From the NCBI RefSeq assembly GCF_900119735.1, contig NZ_FPJW01000010.1, positions 1 through 64,000 on the forward strand: a stretch of DNA of 64,000 nt, read 5' to 3'. This DNA is from Marinospirillum alkaliphilum DSM 21637. GTDB lineage: Bacteria; Pseudomonadota; Gammaproteobacteria; Pseudomonadales; Halomonadaceae. Of the stretch, positions 25,297 through 36,225 are shown in pieces. The notes under the pieces were generated by a model, which made no database searches, was not told the DNA's origin, and saw only the letters and a list, made by a program, of their open reading frames with translations. Each line of letters begins with the position of its first letter. Within the stretch, counting starts at the first letter, position 1. The position numbers were made by a program, and so were the translations under genes.

Positions 25297-25836
25297 ATGG
25301 CTAGATTGAAAAATCTTTACCAAGATGAAGTTGCAGCCAAACTGAAAGATGAGCTTGGCTTAAAGAATGTGATGGAAGTGCCACGCATTACCAAAATCAC
25401 CCTGAACATGGGTGTGGGTGAAGCGCTCAGCGATAAAAAGCTGATGGAGAACGCCGTCGCTGATTTGGAAAAACTGAGTGGGCAAAAAGCTGTAATCACC
25501 AAAGCCCGCAAGTCCATCGCTGGCTTTAAAGTCCGCGAAGGCTGGCCGATTGGCTGCAAGGTGACCCTGCGCCAGGAGCGTATGTGGGATTTTCTGGACC
25601 GTTTGGTAGATGTTGCGATTCCTCGTATTCGTGACTTCCGTGGTCTGAACCCCAAATCGTTTGATGGCCGTGGCAACTACAGCATGGGTGTGCGTGAGCA
25701 GATCATTTTCCCCGAAATCGACTACGACAAGGTCGACCGGGTACGCGGTCTGGACATAACCATCACCACCACTGCCCGTAACAACGACGAAGGCCGTGCG
25801 CTGCTTGCAGCACTTGGCTTCCCGTTCAAGAAGTAA
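25297..25836 (+). CDS. rplE: 50S ribosomal protein L5
   Basis: L5 binds 5S rRNA and touches P-site tRNA. The 179 residues match the E. coli length, with [16 protein letters not shown] near residue 32, [17 protein letters not shown] near residue 78 and [17 protein letters not shown] near residue 127. In E. coli S8 represses spc at the rplX-rplE junction; no clear equivalent was drawn here. Confidence 0.97.
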   Translation: MARLKNLYQDEVAAKLKDELGLKNVMEVPRITKITLNMGVGEALSDKKLMENAVADLEKLSGQKAVITKARKSIAGFKVREGWPIGCKVTLRQERMWDFLDRLVDVAIPRIRDFRGLNPKSFDGRGNYSMGVREQIIFPEIDYDKVDRVRGLDITITTTARNNDEGRALLAALGFPFKK

Positions 25837-25846
25837 GGGGAAAGAC

Positions 25847-26152
25847 ATGGCGAAGGTTTCCATGATGCAGCGTGAGCTGAAGCGCGCCAAGCTGGTAGAG
25901 AAATATGCTGCCAAGCGTGCCGAGCTGAAAGCGATTATTGTCAACCCACAGACCTCTGAAGAGGATCAGTGGGCGGCACTGCAACAGCTGCAGAAGCTGC
26001 CACGCGACTCCAGCCCAGCCCGTCAGCGTAACCGCTGTCGCGCGACTGGTCGTCCGCATGGTTTCTACAACAAGTTCGGCCTGAGCCGCAACGCACTGCG
26101 TAAAGCAGCTATGCGTGGCGATGTTCCGGGCCTGCGCAAGTCCAGCTGGTAA
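25847..26152 (+). CDS. rpsN: 30S ribosomal protein S14 (zinc-independent form)
   Basis: S14 belongs to the 30S head. The 101-residue long form lacks the CxxC...CxxC zinc ribbon, having a single cysteine in [11 protein letters not shown], so it is the zinc-independent type. It starts [15 protein letters not shown] at 25847 after aggggaaag. The upstream in-frame ATG lies within rplE and is ignored. Confidence 0.96.
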   Translation: MAKVSMMQRELKRAKLVEKYAAKRAELKAIIVNPQTSEEDQWAALQQLQKLPRDSSPARQRNRCRATGRPHGFYNKFGLSRNALRKAAMRGDVPGLRKSSW

Positions 26153-26176
26153 GCAGGATCCAGGAGTGCAAAGCGA

Positions 26177-26569
26177 ATGAGCATGCAAGACACCCTGGCG
26201 GATATGGTTACTCGTATTCGCAACGCCCAGATGGCAACTAAAGAGACGGTCACCATGCCGTCTTCCAAGATGAAAATCGAAGTTGCCCGGGTGCTGAAAG
26301 AAGAGGGTTACATCGCGGACTATTCCGTCCAGGGCGATGTTAAACCCGAACTGACTGTGACCTTGAAGTACTTTGAAGGCAAAGCGGTCATCGAGAAGAT
26401 CGAACGTGTCAGCAAGCCAAGTCTGCGTCAGTACAAGGGCAAGAGTGAGCTGCCCAAGGTTGCTGCCGGTCTGGGTATCGCGATTGTTTCCACCTCCAAG
26501 GGTGTGATGACAGATCGTGCTGCGCGCGCGGCCGGTGTCGGTGGCGAAGTCATCTGCACCGTGTTCTAA
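26177..26569 (+). CDS. rpsH: 30S ribosomal protein S8
   Basis: Central-domain assembly protein and, in E. coli, repressor of the spc operon. The 130-residue protein starts [18 protein letters not shown] and ends with [20 protein letters not shown] followed by VICTVF. Length equals E. coli. ggagtgc lies ahead of the ATG. Confidence 0.97.
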   Translation: MSMQDTLADMVTRIRNAQMATKETVTMPSSKMKIEVARVLKEEGYIADYSVQGDVKPELTVTLKYFEGKAVIEKIERVSKPSLRQYKGKSELPKVAAGLGIAIVSTSKGVMTDRAARAAGVGGEVICTVF

Positions 26570-26580
26570 GGGAGAGTGCA

Positions 26581-27117
26581 ATGTCCCGTGTAGCAAAGAA
26601 ACCGATTGAACTGCCAGCTGGCGTTGACTTCAAGGTCAATGACCGCAAGCTTACCGCAAAAGGTGGCAATGGCACACTGGAGCTCAACCTGCATCCGCTG
26701 GTTGATGTGAAAGTGGAAGGTACGACCGTGACGGTTGCCGCTGGCAACCCGAACAACAAGGCTGCCTGGGCTCATGCCGGCACCACCCGTGCACTGGTCA
26801 ACAATATGCTGACCGGTGTTTCCCAGGGCTTCACCAGAACTCTGGAAATCAACGGTGTGGGTTACCGCGCACAAGTCAAAGGGCAAACCATCAATCTCAC
26901 CTTGGGCTTCTCCCATCCGGTGGATTATGACCTGCCGGCCGGTGTAACTGCCGAGACTCCGAGCAACACCCAGATCATCCTGAAAGGTGCTGACAAGCAA
27001 CTTCTGGGTCAGGTGGCTGCAGAGATCCGCAATTACCGCCGTCCGGAACCCTATAAGGGCAAGGGCATCCGCTATAGCGACGAACAAGTTCGTCGTAAAG
27101 AAGCCAAGAAGAAGTAA
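26581..27117 (+). CDS. rplF: 50S ribosomal protein L6
   Basis: L6 sits near the sarcin-ricin loop. The 178-residue protein starts [15 protein letters not shown], contains [20 protein letters not shown], and ends with the conserved C-terminal block [20 protein letters not shown]. Ribosome site gggaga. Confidence 0.97.
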   Translation: MSRVAKKPIELPAGVDFKVNDRKLTAKGGNGTLELNLHPLVDVKVEGTTVTVAAGNPNNKAAWAHAGTTRALVNNMLTGVSQGFTRTLEINGVGYRAQVKGQTINLTLGFSHPVDYDLPAGVTAETPSNTQIILKGADKQLLGQVAAEIRNYRRPEPYKGKGIRYSDEQVRRKEAKKK

Positions 27118-27126
27118 GGCAGGGTT

Positions 27127-27477
27127 ATGAACGCGAAGAAAGAATCTCGTTTACGTCGTGCCCGCCGTGCCCGCGCCAAAATTCGCGAGCTGGGTGCAGT
27201 ACGCCTGTGCGTGAACCGCACTCCGCGGCACATTTACGCGCAGATCATTTCCGCCGATGGTGGTCAGGTGCTGGCCAGTGCTTCCACACTGGATTCCAGC
27301 CTGCGCGCTGGTGCGACCGGTAACATTGAAGCCGCCACCAAGGTGGGCAAGCTGATCGCTGAACGTGCAAAAGCAGCTGGCATCAACGCCGTTGCCTTTG
27401 ACCGCGGCGGTTTTAAATATCACGGACGCGTGAAGGCCCTGGCTGATGCGGCCCGTGAAGGCGGCCTGGAATTCTAA
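27127..27477 (+). CDS. rplR: 50S ribosomal protein L18
   Basis: 5S rRNA binding protein. The 116-residue protein has [20 protein letters not shown] and the C-terminal block [20 protein letters not shown] with REGGLEF. It lies between rplF and rpsE as expected. Confidence 0.97.
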   Translation: MNAKKESRLRRARRARAKIRELGAVRLCVNRTPRHIYAQIISADGGQVLASASTLDSSLRAGATGNIEAATKVGKLIAERAKAAGINAVAFDRGGFKYHGRVKALADAAREGGLEF

Positions 27478-27488
27478 AGGGTGTGACA

Positions 27489-27989
27489 ATGGCGAATATT
27501 GAAAAAACAGCCGGTGACCTGCAGGAAAAGCTTGTACAGGTTAACCGTGTCGCCAAAGTGGTCAAGGGTGGACGCATTTTTGCGTTCACCGCTCTGACTG
27601 TTGTTGGTGACGGCAATGGCCGCGTTGGTTTTGGTCGTGGCAAGGCGCGTGAAGTGCCTGTAGCGATTCAGAAAGCAATGGAGCAGGCTCGCCGCAACAT
27701 GGTGAACGTACAGCTGGATGGCACCACCCTGCAATATCCTGTGCGCGCCGCTCACGGTGCGTCCAAGATCTTCATGCAGCCTGCCTCTGAAGGTACTGGA
27801 ATCATCGCTGGTGGTGCCATGCGCTCTGTGCTGGAGCTGGCCGGTGTACAAAACGTACTGGCCAAGTGCTATGGCTCCACCAATCCGGTGAACGTAGTGC
27901 GTGCCACCATCAAGGGTCTGGCTGCCATGCAGGCGCCGGAAGACATTGCTGCCAAGCGCGGCAAGACCGTAGAAGACATTCTGGGGTAA
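27489..27989 (+). CDS. rpsE: 30S ribosomal protein S5
   Basis: S5 is involved in decoding accuracy and mRNA entry. The start ATG at 27489 ([12 protein letters not shown]) gives 166 residues and seven bases to aaaggg. A GTG six bases earlier is less likely. RNA-binding motif [19 protein letters not shown] and [16 protein letters not shown] are present. Confidence 0.95.
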   Translation: MANIEKTAGDLQEKLVQVNRVAKVVKGGRIFAFTALTVVGDGNGRVGFGRGKAREVPVAIQKAMEQARRNMVNVQLDGTTLQYPVRAAHGASKIFMQPASEGTGIIAGGAMRSVLELAGVQNVLAKCYGSTNPVNVVRATIKGLAAMQAPEDIAAKRGKTVEDILG

Positions 27990-27993
27990 TACC

Positions 27994-28173
27994 ATGGCGA
28001 AATTGAAAGTCACTCTGGTACGCAGCCCCATTGGTACACTGCCGAAACACAAGCTGTGTGTCAAAGGTCTGGGTCTGCGCCGCATCGGCCATCAGGTCGA
28101 AGTGGAAGACACTCCGGCAGTGCGTGGCATGATCAATAAGGTCAGCTACATGCTGCAGGTCGAAGGAGCTTAA
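27994..28173 (+). CDS. rpmD: 50S ribosomal protein L30
   Basis: A 59-residue protein, exactly the E. coli length, reading [15 protein letters not shown] at the start, [17 protein letters not shown] in the middle and SYMLQVEGA at the end. The start is four bases after the rpsE stop and the stop is three bases before rplO. It is short and easily missed, but its place in the spc operon is canonical. Confidence 0.95.
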   Translation: MAKLKVTLVRSPIGTLPKHKLCVKGLGLRRIGHQVEVEDTPAVRGMINKVSYMLQVEGA

Positions 28174-28176
28174 GTC

Positions 28177-28611
28177 ATGCAACTGAACGATCTGAGCCCG
28201 GCACCGGGCTCCAAACCTGCGGGCAAGCGTGTTGGCCGCGGTATCGGCAGTGGCCTGGGTAAAACCGGTGGTCGCGGCCACAAGGGTCAGAAATCCCGCT
28301 CTGGCGGCAAGGTATCACCAGGTTTTGAAGGTGGTCAGATGCCGTTGCAGCGTCGTCTGCCGAAGTTCGGTTTCACTTCGCATAAAGCACCTCTGAGTGC
28401 TGAAGTGCGTTTGCATGAAATCGCACTGGTGGAAGGTGATCTGGTCACACTGGAAACCCTGAAAGCTGCGGATGTCATTAAAGATGCCACGCAGTTTGTC
28501 AAGGTGATCCTGTCTGGCGAAATCAACCGTGCTGTCACCGTGAAGGGCCTGAAGGCCACCAAGGGTGCTCGTGCGGCCATCGAAGCGGCTGGCGGTAAGG
28601 TCGAAGACTAA
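28177..28611 (+). CDS. rplO: 50S ribosomal protein L15
   Basis: Late assembly 50S protein. The 144-residue protein starts [20 protein letters not shown] and continues with [20 protein letters not shown] and [17 protein letters not shown], the glycine-rich RNA-binding N-terminus of the family. It precedes secY by 16 bases. Confidence 0.97.
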   Translation: MQLNDLSPAPGSKPAGKRVGRGIGSGLGKTGGRGHKGQKSRSGGKVSPGFEGGQMPLQRRLPKFGFTSHKAPLSAEVRLHEIALVEGDLVTLETLKAADVIKDATQFVKVILSGEINRAVTVKGLKATKGARAAIEAAGGKVED

Positions 28612-28627
28612 GTAAGTCGAGGACGAA

Positions 28628-29956
28628 ATGGCAAAACCAGGAACCCTACCAGGTAATCAAGGCGGTCTCAGCGAGCTCTGGGCGCGCCTCAGATTTGTTG
28701 TGTTGGCGATTATCGTCTACCGCATCGGTGCGCATGTGCCTGTGCCTGGTATCAATCCTGATCAGCTTGCTGCCATCTTCGAGCAAAACCGGGGCACCAT
28801 CCTGGACATGTTCAACATGTTCTCGGGTGGTGCACTGGAAAACATGAGTATCCTGGCACTGGGCATCATGCCCTATATTTCTGCCTCGATCATCATGCAG
28901 CTGCTGACGGCTGTAACACCCAAGCTTGAAGCGCTGAAAAAAGAAGGTGAGGCCGGTCGTCGTAAAATCAACCAGTACACCCGCTACGGCACGGTGTTCC
29001 TGGCGCTGGTTCAGGCGATTGGTATGTCAGTGGGGCTGGCGGGACAAAGTGGTGTCGTCTACATGGCGAACTTCGGGTTTTACTTTGTCGCGGTAACGAC
29101 GCTGGTTTGTGGTGCAGTATTCCTGATGTGGCTGGGTGAGCAGATCACCGAGCGGGGTATCGGTAACGGTATTTCGCTGCTGATTTTTGCCGGTATTGTT
29201 GCCGGTCTGCCCGGAGCCATCGGCAGTTCACTGGAAGTTGCCCGTAGCGAAGGTTCCTGGAACCTGATTCCGCTGCTGGTGATCGGTGTGCTGGCGATTG
29301 CCACTGTTGCCTTTGTGGTGTTTATTGAGCGTGGTCAGCGTCGTGTGACGGTGAACTATGCCAAACGCCAGGTTGGTAATCAGGTTTTTGCAGCTCAGTC
29401 CAATCATCTGCCGCTCAAGGTGAACATGGCCGGTGTGATACCGCCCATTTTTGCTTCCAGTATCCTGTTGTTCCCTGCATCCATCGGACAGTGGTTTGGT
29501 AGTGCTGAAGGCTTGACCCTGTTGCAGGACCTTGCGCAATTGCTTGCGCCTGGTGCACCCCTGTACATCTTGCTTTTTGCACTCAGTGTTGTATTCTTCT
29601 GCTTCTTTTATACAGCACTCATGTTCAACCCCAAAGAAATTGCTGAAAACCTCAAGCGTTCAGGTGCCTTTTTGCCGGGTATCCGTCCGGGTGAGCAAAC
29701 AGCAAAATACATTGATGGGGTGGTCACTCGTCTGACCCTGTTCGGGGCTCTGTATATCACGGCTGTTTCCCTGATGCCTCAGTTCCTGCAGGTGGCCTGG
29801 AATATCCCTTTCTACGTCGGCGGCACATCACTTCTGATTGTTGTTGTTGTAGTAATGGATTTCATGGCTCAGTTGCAGTCGCACATGATGTCGCATCAGT
29901 ACCAGAATCAGTCTTTGCTTAAGAAAGCCAACCTTAAGGGCTATGGTCGTCGCTGA
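28628..29956 (+). CDS. secY: Preprotein translocase subunit SecY
   Basis: Channel-forming subunit of SecYEG. The 442-residue protein shows ten hydrophobic segments, the plug-region motif [21 protein letters not shown] near residue 63 (split over two blocks), [13 protein letters not shown] near residue 116 and the cytoplasmic loop [15 protein letters not shown] near residue 236. It is the penultimate gene of spc. Confidence 0.97.
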   Translation: MAKPGTLPGNQGGLSELWARLRFVVLAIIVYRIGAHVPVPGINPDQLAAIFEQNRGTILDMFNMFSGGALENMSILALGIMPYISASIIMQLLTAVTPKLEALKKEGEAGRRKINQYTRYGTVFLALVQAIGMSVGLAGQSGVVYMANFGFYFVAVTTLVCGAVFLMWLGEQITERGIGNGISLLIFAGIVAGLPGAIGSSLEVARSEGSWNLIPLLVIGVLAIATVAFVVFIERGQRRVTVNYAKRQVGNQVFAAQSNHLPLKVNMAGVIPPIFASSILLFPASIGQWFGSAEGLTLLQDLAQLLAPGAPLYILLFALSVVFFCFFYTALMFNPKEIAENLKRSGAFLPGIRPGEQTAKYIDGVVTRLTLFGALYITAVSLMPQFLQVAWNIPFYVGGTSLLIVVVVVMDFMAQLQSHMMSHQYQNQSLLKKANLKGYGRR

Positions 29957-29988
29957 GACGCGAGGCCTGCAAGGGAACGGAGTAGAAG

Positions 29989-30102
29989 ATGAAAGTTCGT
30001 GCATCTGTAAAGAAGATCTGTCGTAACTGTAAGATCATTCGTCGTCGTGGTTCTGTTCGCGTTATCTGCATCGAGCCGCGTCACAAACAGCGCCAGGGTT
30101 AA
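29989..30102 (+). CDS. rpmJ: 50S ribosomal protein L36 (zinc-binding form)
   Basis: A 37-residue protein, [15 protein letters not shown] then [20 protein letters not shown] ending QG. Cysteines 11, 14 and 27 and histidine 32 form the zinc ribbon, so it is the C+ type. The start has acggag upstream, 32 bases after secY. Too short for routine gene finding but unambiguous. Confidence 0.95.
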   Translation: MKVRASVKKICRNCKIIRRRGSVRVICIEPRHKQRQG

Positions 30103-30133
30103 TCGCCCTGGACAGGACCATAAAAGGTCTGTT

Positions 30134-30176
30134 AAAGCTGCCCCTTGATATTTTTCTTATCAGGGGGTAAGCTTTT
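30134..30176 (+). promoter_or_regulatory. Leader hairpin upstream of rpsM (alpha operon)
   Basis: A 10-bp stem, ccccttgata (30141-30150) with tatcaggggg slightly offset (30158-30167), is extended outward by aaagc/gcttt (30134-30138 with 30071-30075 of the same kilobase, i.e. 30171-30175). It is followed by a short T run. It may end spc transcripts in part, or form the S4-responsive alpha leader known from E. coli. Sixty-plus bases remain before rpsM. Confidence 0.5.
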
Positions 30177-30238
30177 GCGCCCTTTATGGACTTAAAAACT
30201 GGTGGTCGATTTTTCGACCTGGAATCGGAGTAAATTGA

Positions 30239-30595
30239 ATGGCACGTATTGCTGGTGTCAACATTCCGGACAACAAGCATGCGGTAATCTCGCTGACCTA
30301 TATTTTTGGTATTGGCAAGACGCGTGCTCAGGCCATCTGTGAAAAGGCCGGAATTGCACCTAACCGTAAAATCGGCGACCTGTCTGTCGACGAGCTGGAC
30401 AGCCTGCGTAATGCTGTGGGCGTGTACACCGTTGAAGGTGACCTGCGTCGTGAAATTACACTGAACATCAAGCGTCTGATGGATCTGGGCTGCAACCGTG
30501 GCATTCGTCACCGTCGTAACCTGCCGGTTCGTGGTCAGCGCACCAAAACCAACGCGCGTACCCGCAAAGGACCGCGTAAACCAATTCGCAAATAA
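30239..30595 (+). CDS. rpsM: 30S ribosomal protein S13
   Basis: Head protein contacting the 50S subunit and P-site tRNA. The 118-residue protein has [16 protein letters not shown] at the start, [14 protein letters not shown], and the basic tail [20 protein letters not shown]. First gene of the alpha operon. Ribosome site cggagtaa. Confidence 0.97.
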   Translation: MARIAGVNIPDNKHAVISLTYIFGIGKTRAQAICEKAGIAPNRKIGDLSVDELDSLRNAVGVYTVEGDLRREITLNIKRLMDLGCNRGIRHRRNLPVRGQRTKTNARTRKGPRKPIRK

Positions 30596-30656
30596 GCCGG
30601 TCAGCGCACGCTCATGAGTGTGCGCCAACCCGCGAACATTCAGGAAAAATAGTACT

Positions 30657-31040
30657 ATGGCTAACCCGCGTACTCGTAAAAAAGTTAAAAAGACAGTGGT
30701 TGATGGCATTGCCCACATCCATGCGTCTTTTAACAATACCATCATTACGATAACTGACCGCCAGGGCAACACCCTTTCCTGGGCAACTGCCGGTGGTTCG
30801 GGTTTTCGTGGTTCTCGCAAGAGCACCCCGTTCGCAGCGCAAGTCGCGAGTGAACGTGCCGCAACTGCGGCAGCCGAGTATGGTCTGAAGAACGTCGACG
30901 TAATGGTCAAGGGCCCGGGCCCAGGCCGTGAATCTGCCGTTCGTGCCCTGAACGCTGCTGGTTTCAAGGTCACCAACATCACCGATGTGACCCCGATTCC
31001 ACACAACGGTTGTCGTCCACCGAAGAAACGCCGCGTATAA
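30657..31040 (+). CDS. rpsK: 30S ribosomal protein S11
   Basis: Platform protein near the mRNA exit. The 127-residue protein starts [14 protein letters not shown] at 30657 and ends with [16 protein letters not shown], the family's conserved C-terminus. An in-frame ATG 39 bases upstream lacks similarity and is not used. Sixty-one bases separate it from rpsM, with an inverted repeat gcgcacgctcat/atgagtgtgcgc around 30604-30625. Confidence 0.96.
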   Translation: MANPRTRKKVKKTVVDGIAHIHASFNNTIITITDRQGNTLSWATAGGSGFRGSRKSTPFAAQVASERAATAAAEYGLKNVDVMVKGPGPGRESAVRALNAAGFKVTNITDVTPIPHNGCRPPKKRRV

Positions 31041-31052
31041 GGAGACAGATTC

Positions 31053-31673
31053 ATGGCTCGTTACTTAGGTCCAAAATGCAAACTCTCACGTCGTGAGGGT
31101 ACTGATCTGCTGCTGAAGAGCGGTGTGACTGCCTTCGAAAAGAAGTGCAAATCCGAATCCGTTCCTGGTCAGCATGGTCAGCGTCGCGGTCGTCTGTCTG
31201 ACTACGGTCTGCAGCTGCGCGAAAAACAGAAAGTACGCCGTATGTATGGTGTGCTGGAAAAACAGTTCCGTAACTACTACAAGGCTGCTGCCAGCATGAA
31301 AGGCGCAACGGGCGAAAACCTGCTGCAACTGCTGGAAGGCCGCCTGGATAACGTAGTTTATCGCATGGGCTTTGGCTCCACTCGTGCAGAAGCACGTCAG
31401 TTGGTTAGCCACAAGGCCCTGACTGTGAATGGTAAGACAGTGAATATTCCTTCTTACCAGGTTCAGCCCGGTGATGTAGTTGCCGTGCGCGAAAAAGCCA
31501 AGCAGCAGCTGCGCATCAAAAATGCCCTGCAACTGACTGGTCAGCGCTCGGATGTTTCCTGGGTTGAAGTTGATGCCGGTAAACTGGAAGGTACGTACAA
31601 GGCTCGTCCTGAGCGCACTGACCTTTCCGGTGAAATCAACGAAAACCTCATCGTCGAGCTTTACTCCAAGTAA
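31053..31673 (+). CDS. rpsD: 30S ribosomal protein S4
   Basis: Primary 16S binder, accuracy protein and, in E. coli, repressor of the alpha operon. The 206-residue protein starts [19 protein letters not shown] and has the S4 RNA-binding domain near residues 95-155 with [20 protein letters not shown]. Length equals E. coli. Confidence 0.97.
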   Translation: MARYLGPKCKLSRREGTDLLLKSGVTAFEKKCKSESVPGQHGQRRGRLSDYGLQLREKQKVRRMYGVLEKQFRNYYKAAASMKGATGENLLQLLEGRLDNVVYRMGFGSTRAEARQLVSHKALTVNGKTVNIPSYQVQPGDVVAVREKAKQQLRIKNALQLTGQRSDVSWVEVDAGKLEGTYKARPERTDLSGEINENLIVELYSK

Positions 31674-31710
31674 TCTGGGGTAACCGTCAGGCAGCCAAAC
31701 AGGTGTTTCT

Positions 31711-32712
31711 ATGCAGCGTTCAGTGACAGAGTTTCTTCGCCCTCGTGACATTAAAGTCGAGACCCTGAGTCCGACTCGTGCAAAAATCATTCTCGAGCCT
31801 TTCGAGCGTGGTTTCGGACATACCCTTGGGAATGCTCTGCGTCGTATTCTGCTTTCTTCCATGCCCGGCTGCGCGATCGTCGAGGCGGAAATTGAAGGTG
31901 TTGAGCACGAGTACAGTGCAATCGAAGGTGTTCAGGAAGATGTCATCGAGATCCTTCTGAACCTGAAGCAGGTTGCGGTGAAAATGTTCACCCGTGACGA
32001 TGCGGTGCTGTCGCTGACCAAAAAGGGTCCGGGTGTTGTCACTGCCGGTGACATCCAGGGTGATCATGATATCGAGATCATCAACCCGGATCTGGTGATT
32101 GCCAATCTGAATGAAGGTGCAGTACTGAACATGAAGCTTCGTGTTCAGTCCGGTCGTGGTTACGTACCGGCTGATGCCCGTGTATCTGATGAAGACGAAA
32201 CTCGTCCAATCGGCCGCCTGGCACTGGATGCAACTTTCAGTCCGGTAATCCGCGTGGCTTATTCTGTTGAAGCGGCCCGTGTAGAGCAGCGTACAGACCT
32301 TGATAAGCTGGTTCTGGAACTGGAAACCGACGGTACACTGGACCCGGAAGAGTCCATTCGTCGTGCGGCAACCATCCTGCAGGAACAGCTGGCTGCCTTC
32401 GTTGATCTCGAAACAGACAAACAGCAAGAGCCGGTCGAAGAGGAAGATCAGATTGATCCAGTCCTGCTGCGTCCGGTGGATGATCTTGAACTGACCGTCC
32501 GCTCTGCCAACTGTCTGAAAGCCGAGAACATTTACTATATCGGTGATCTGATCCAGCGCACTGAAGTTGAGCTGCTGAAGACTCCGAACCTGGGTAAAAA
32601 GTCCCTGACAGAAATCAAGGATGTTCTCGCGGCCCGTGGCCTGTCTCTGGGCATGCGGTTGGAAAACTGGCCTCCGGCCAGCCTGAAGAGCGACGACAAG
32701 GCTTCGGCCTGA
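31711..32712 (+). CDS. rpoA: DNA-directed RNA polymerase subunit alpha
   Basis: The alpha dimer scaffolds assembly of RNA polymerase, and its C-terminal domain binds UP elements and activators. The 333-residue protein (E. coli 329) has [20 protein letters not shown] near residue 34. The C-terminal domain has [20 protein letters not shown] near 270 and [20 protein letters not shown] near 292. It follows rpsD by 37 bases. Confidence 0.98.
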   Translation: MQRSVTEFLRPRDIKVETLSPTRAKIILEPFERGFGHTLGNALRRILLSSMPGCAIVEAEIEGVEHEYSAIEGVQEDVIEILLNLKQVAVKMFTRDDAVLSLTKKGPGVVTAGDIQGDHDIEIINPDLVIANLNEGAVLNMKLRVQSGRGYVPADARVSDEDETRPIGRLALDATFSPVIRVAYSVEAARVEQRTDLDKLVLELETDGTLDPEESIRRAATILQEQLAAFVDLETDKQQEPVEEEDQIDPVLLRPVDDLELTVRSANCLKAENIYYIGDLIQRTEVELLKTPNLGKKSLTEIKDVLAARGLSLGMRLENWPPASLKSDDKASA

Positions 32713-32752
32713 GCGTCATTCAAGTCCTCAAGGTTTGAAAGGATAAACGACA

Positions 32753-33130
32753 ATGCGTCATCGTAAGAGTGGTCGTAAGCTGAATCGTACCAGCGCTCAC
32801 CGCAAGGCCATGTTCAAGAACATGAGCGTTTCACTGGTTGAGCACGAAGTGATTAAAACAACCCTGCCAAAAGCCAAAGAGCTGCGTCGCGTCATTGAGC
32901 CGCTGATCACTCTGGCCAAGGTGGACAGCGTTGCGAACCGTCGTCTGGCTTTTGCCCGTACCGGTTCCAAAGAAGCTGTTGGCAAACTGTTTACCGATCT
33001 TGGTAAGCGCTTTGCCAATCGTCCCGGTGGTTATGTCCGCATTCTGAAGTGCGGCCTACGCCCCGGCGACAGCGCTCCCATGGCTTATGTTGAGCTGGTG
33101 GATCGCGCGAGTGGCGAAGCTGCAGAATAA
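32753..33130 (+). CDS. rplQ: 50S ribosomal protein L17
   Basis: Tunnel-exit protein and last gene of the alpha operon. The 125-residue protein starts [20 protein letters not shown] and has [21 protein letters not shown] strong terminator follows 18 bases after the stop. Confidence 0.97.
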   Translation: MRHRKSGRKLNRTSAHRKAMFKNMSVSLVEHEVIKTTLPKAKELRRVIEPLITLAKVDSVANRRLAFARTGSKEAVGKLFTDLGKRFANRPGGYVRILKCGLRPGDSAPMAYVELVDRASGEAAE

Positions 33131-33148
33131 GTTCTGTTGCCAGTCACT

Positions 33149-33177
33149 AAAAAACCGGCCTTTTGGCCGGTTTTTTT
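33149..33177. terminator. Bidirectional terminator between rplQ and uvrA
   Basis: A 12-bp stem, aaaaaaccggcc/ggccggtttttt, with loop tttt has a T run on both strands. It ends the ribosomal block on the plus strand and uvrA on the minus strand. Confidence 0.93.
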
Positions 33178-33193
33178 ATGCCTGGGATAACCC

Positions 33194-36031
33194 TTATCCC
33201 TGTTGTTCCAGTAGCCGCGCCAAAAAGCGCCCGGTGTGTGACTGAGGCATACATGCCACGGCTTCTGGCGTGCCCTCCGCAATCACCTGGCCGCCACCCT
33301 TGCCACCTTCTGGCCCCATGTCGATGATCCAGTCGGCGGTTTTGATCACATCCAGGTTGTGTTCAATGATCACCAGGGTGTTGCCGTGATCGCGCAGCCG
33401 GTGCAATACCGTCAGCAGTTGGCGGATGTCTTCGAAGTGCAGGCCTGTGGTGGGTTCATCAAGGATGTAGAGGGTTTTGCCGGTATCCCGTCTGGCCAGC
33501 TCCCTGGCCAGTTTCACACGCTGGGCTTCTCCGCCGGACAGGGTGGTGGCACTCTGGCCGAGACGGATATACGATAGCCCGACATCAATCAGGGTTTGCA
33601 GTCTTCTGGCAATGGCTGGTACGGCACTGAAGAAGTCTCTGGCTTCTTCAATGGTCATTTCCAGCACTTCATGAATGTTCTTGCCCTTGTAGCGTATTTC
33701 CAGGGTTTCACGGTTGTAGCGTTTGGCCTTACAAACATCACAGGGCACATAAATATCTGGCAGAAAATGCATTTCCACCTTGATCAAACCATCACCCTGG
33801 CAGGCTTCACAGCGGCCGCCCTTGACGTTGAAGCTGAAGCGGCCGGGTTTGTAACCCCGTGATCTGGATTCCTGGGTGCCGGCAAAAAGCTCACGCACCG
33901 GTGTGAAAATGCCGGTATAGGTCGCAGGGTTGGAGCGGGGGGTGCGCCCGATCGGGCTCTGGTCGATATCAATCACCTTGTCCAGCTGATCCAGCCCATC
34001 AATGCCCTCGCAGGCTTCAGGTTCGAGGCTGGTGGCGCCATTCAGTAATCTGGCAGCATGGGGGTAAAGGGTGGCATTGATCAGGGTGGATTTGCCGGAG
34101 CCGGAAACACCGGTGATGCAGGTCATGATGCCCAGCGGGATGCTGACGCTTTCCCCTTTTAAGTTATTGCCGCTGGCACCACGAATCACCAGTTGTTTGT
34201 TAGGTTCATTCAGGTGGCGTACCTGTGGAATTTCAATGCGACGACGACCGGTCAGGTAATCGGCGGTGATGGATTCTGTGCAGGCCATCACCTGCTCCGG
34301 CGTGCCTTGTGCAACTATCCGGCCGCCATGTACACCGGCACCCGGTCCAATATCCAGCAGCCAGTCTGCCGTGCGGATGGCATCTTCATCATGTTCCACC
34401 ACCAGTACGGTATTGCCCAGGTCACGCAGGTGGGTCAGGGTATTCAGCAGTCGTTCGTTATCACGCTGGTGGAGTCCAATGGAAGGCTCGTCAAGGATGT
34501 ACATCACGCCCACCAGGCCGGCACCGATCTGGCTGGCCAGTCGAATGCGCTGCGCTTCCCCACCGGACAGGGTTTCCGCACTGCGATCCAGCGACAGGTA
34601 ATCCAGACCGACATTCACCAGGAAGTTCAGGCGTTCAATGATTTCCTGCAGGATGCGGGCGGCAATTTCACCGCGCCTTCCTTCCAGCTTCAACTGGCTG
34701 AAATAGTCACGCGCTTCACCCAGTGGCATTTTCACCAGCGCCGGCAGGTTCATGTCACCCACAAACACATGACGGGCTGATTCCCGCAGACGGCTGCCTT
34801 CACAGTCGGGACAGGCATGAGTGGTCAGCAGGCGTGCCAGTTCTTCACGCAGGCTCTGGGAATCCGTTTCACGATAACGCCGCTCCAGGTTGGGGATCAC
34901 ACCTTCAAAGGGATGCGCCTTGGTAACCTGTTGGCCGCGTTCACCGGGGTAAACAAACTCAACGGCTTCAGTGCCACTGCCATGCAGTACCACTTGCTGT
35001 ATCCGGTGTGGCAACTGCTGCCAGGGCGTTTCCAGTGCAAAGTTATAATGTTTTGCCAGGTGTTTGAGCAGACCAAAATAATAAATGTTGCGCCGGTCCC
35101 AGCCTTTGATCACCCCTTCTGCCAGTGACAGTTCCGGTGCCACAATCAGTTTATGTTCATCAAAAAACTGCTTCATACCCAATCCGTCACAGGTCGGACA
35201 GGCTCCGGCGGGGTTGTTGAAGGAGAAGAGCCTGGGTTCAAGCTCGGACAACGCATAACCACAGTGCGGGCAGGCAAAACTGGCTGAGAACAGCAGGTCT
35301 GGCTGTGTGCCATCCATAAAACTCACCAGTGCCAGACCGTCGGAGAGCCCCAGTGCAGTTTCAAAGGATTCTGCCAGTCGCAGCTGTTGGTCATCACGCA
35401 CCTTCAGGCGGTCCACCACCACTTCAATGGTGTGTTTGCGCTTTTTATCCAGTGCCGGTGCTTCATCCAGCTCCACCACCTGGCCGTTGATGCGGGCGCG
35501 AATGAAACCCTGAGCACGCAAGTCGGCCAGCAGGTTCAGGTGTTCACCCTTGCGGTCCTGCACCACCGGGGCAAGGATCAGGATGCGGCTGTCTTCCGGC
35601 AGCTTCAGTACCTCATCAACCATTTCCGTAACGGTTTTGGCTTCCAGTGGCACATCATGTTCGGGGCAGCGGGGAATGCCGGTGCGAGCATAAAGCAGGC
35701 GCAGGTAATCGTAGATTTCAGTGATGGTGCCAACAGTGGAGCGGGGGTTGTGTGAGGTGGATTTCTGTTCAATCGAAATGGCTGGAGACAGGCCTTCGAT
35801 GTGGTCCACATCGGGTTTTTCCATCATCGACAGGAACTGGCGCGCATAAGCCGACAAGGATTCCACATAACGCCGCTGGCCTTCCGCATAAAGGGTGTCA
35901 AAAGCCAGAGATGACTTGCCGGATCCGGATAAACCGGTGATCACCACCAGTTTGTCACGCGGAATCTCGACCGAAACATTCTTCAAGTTGTGGGTTCTGG
36001 CCCCACGCACACTGATCTTATCCAGAGCCAC
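33194..36031 (-). CDS. uvrA: UvrABC excision repair ATPase subunit UvrA
   Basis: Damage-recognition ATPase of nucleotide excision repair. The start is taken as GTG at 36031 ([19 protein letters not shown]) with gggag upstream, giving 945 residues (E. coli 940). Longer in-frame extensions have no family similarity. Two ABC modules are visible: Walker [10 protein letters not shown] and GVSGSGKST, signature LSGGEAQR twice, and zinc ribbons CPHCGY...CPTCDG and CEACQG...CDVCKAKRY. No SOS box was recognised in its 194-base divergent promoter region; the only LexA-like site nearby belongs to ssb. Confidence 0.97.
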   Translation of the reverse strand: MALDKISVRGARTHNLKNVSVEIPRDKLVVITGLSGSGKSSLAFDTLYAEGQRRYVESLSAYARQFLSMMEKPDVDHIEGLSPAISIEQKSTSHNPRSTVGTITEIYDYLRLLYARTGIPRCPEHDVPLEAKTVTEMVDEVLKLPEDSRILILAPVVQDRKGEHLNLLADLRAQGFIRARINGQVVELDEAPALDKKRKHTIEVVVDRLKVRDDQQLRLAESFETALGLSDGLALVSFMDGTQPDLLFSASFACPHCGYALSELEPRLFSFNNPAGACPTCDGLGMKQFFDEHKLIVAPELSLAEGVIKGWDRRNIYYFGLLKHLAKHYNFALETPWQQLPHRIQQVVLHGSGTEAVEFVYPGERGQQVTKAHPFEGVIPNLERRYRETDSQSLREELARLLTTHACPDCEGSRLRESARHVFVGDMNLPALVKMPLGEARDYFSQLKLEGRRGEIAARILQEIIERLNFLVNVGLDYLSLDRSAETLSGGEAQRIRLASQIGAGLVGVMYILDEPSIGLHQRDNERLLNTLTHLRDLGNTVLVVEHDEDAIRTADWLLDIGPGAGVHGGRIVAQGTPEQVMACTESITADYLTGRRRIEIPQVRHLNEPNKQLVIRGASGNNLKGESVSIPLGIMTCITGVSGSGKSTLINATLYPHAARLLNGATSLEPEACEGIDGLDQLDKVIDIDQSPIGRTPRSNPATYTGIFTPVRELFAGTQESRSRGYKPGRFSFNVKGGRCEACQGDGLIKVEMHFLPDIYVPCDVCKAKRYNRETLEIRYKGKNIHEVLEMTIEEARDFFSAVPAIARRLQTLIDVGLSYIRLGQSATTLSGGEAQRVKLARELARRDTGKTLYILDEPTTGLHFEDIRQLLTVLHRLRDHGNTLVIIEHNLDVIKTADWIIDMGPEGGKGGGQVIAEGTPEAVACMPQSHTGRFLARLLEQQG

Positions 36032-36225
36032 CCGTTTTCTCCCGATTAATAGCAACCGGCCATTATAGGTTTCAGTGAGTGCTCCTGTCTGCCCCCGGTT
36101 AGCACTGAAGGGTTTGCCGGTGTAGCAAGGGTGGTGCTGTAAGGGTGGTGAGGTGAGGCCCAGCAGAGTAGAATTGTCGGTTTGTCCTGCAGTGAAGCAG
36201 CGGCAGTTGCAACCCGGATTTTTAC

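Noticed and set aside
30062-31054. A 330-codon minus-strand frame opposite rpsM and rpsK
   Set aside because: Crosses two canonical ribosomal protein genes; no independent support.
36032-36225. Search for an SOS box in the uvrA promoter
   Set aside because: CTGT occurrences here lack a matching ACAG at the right spacing.
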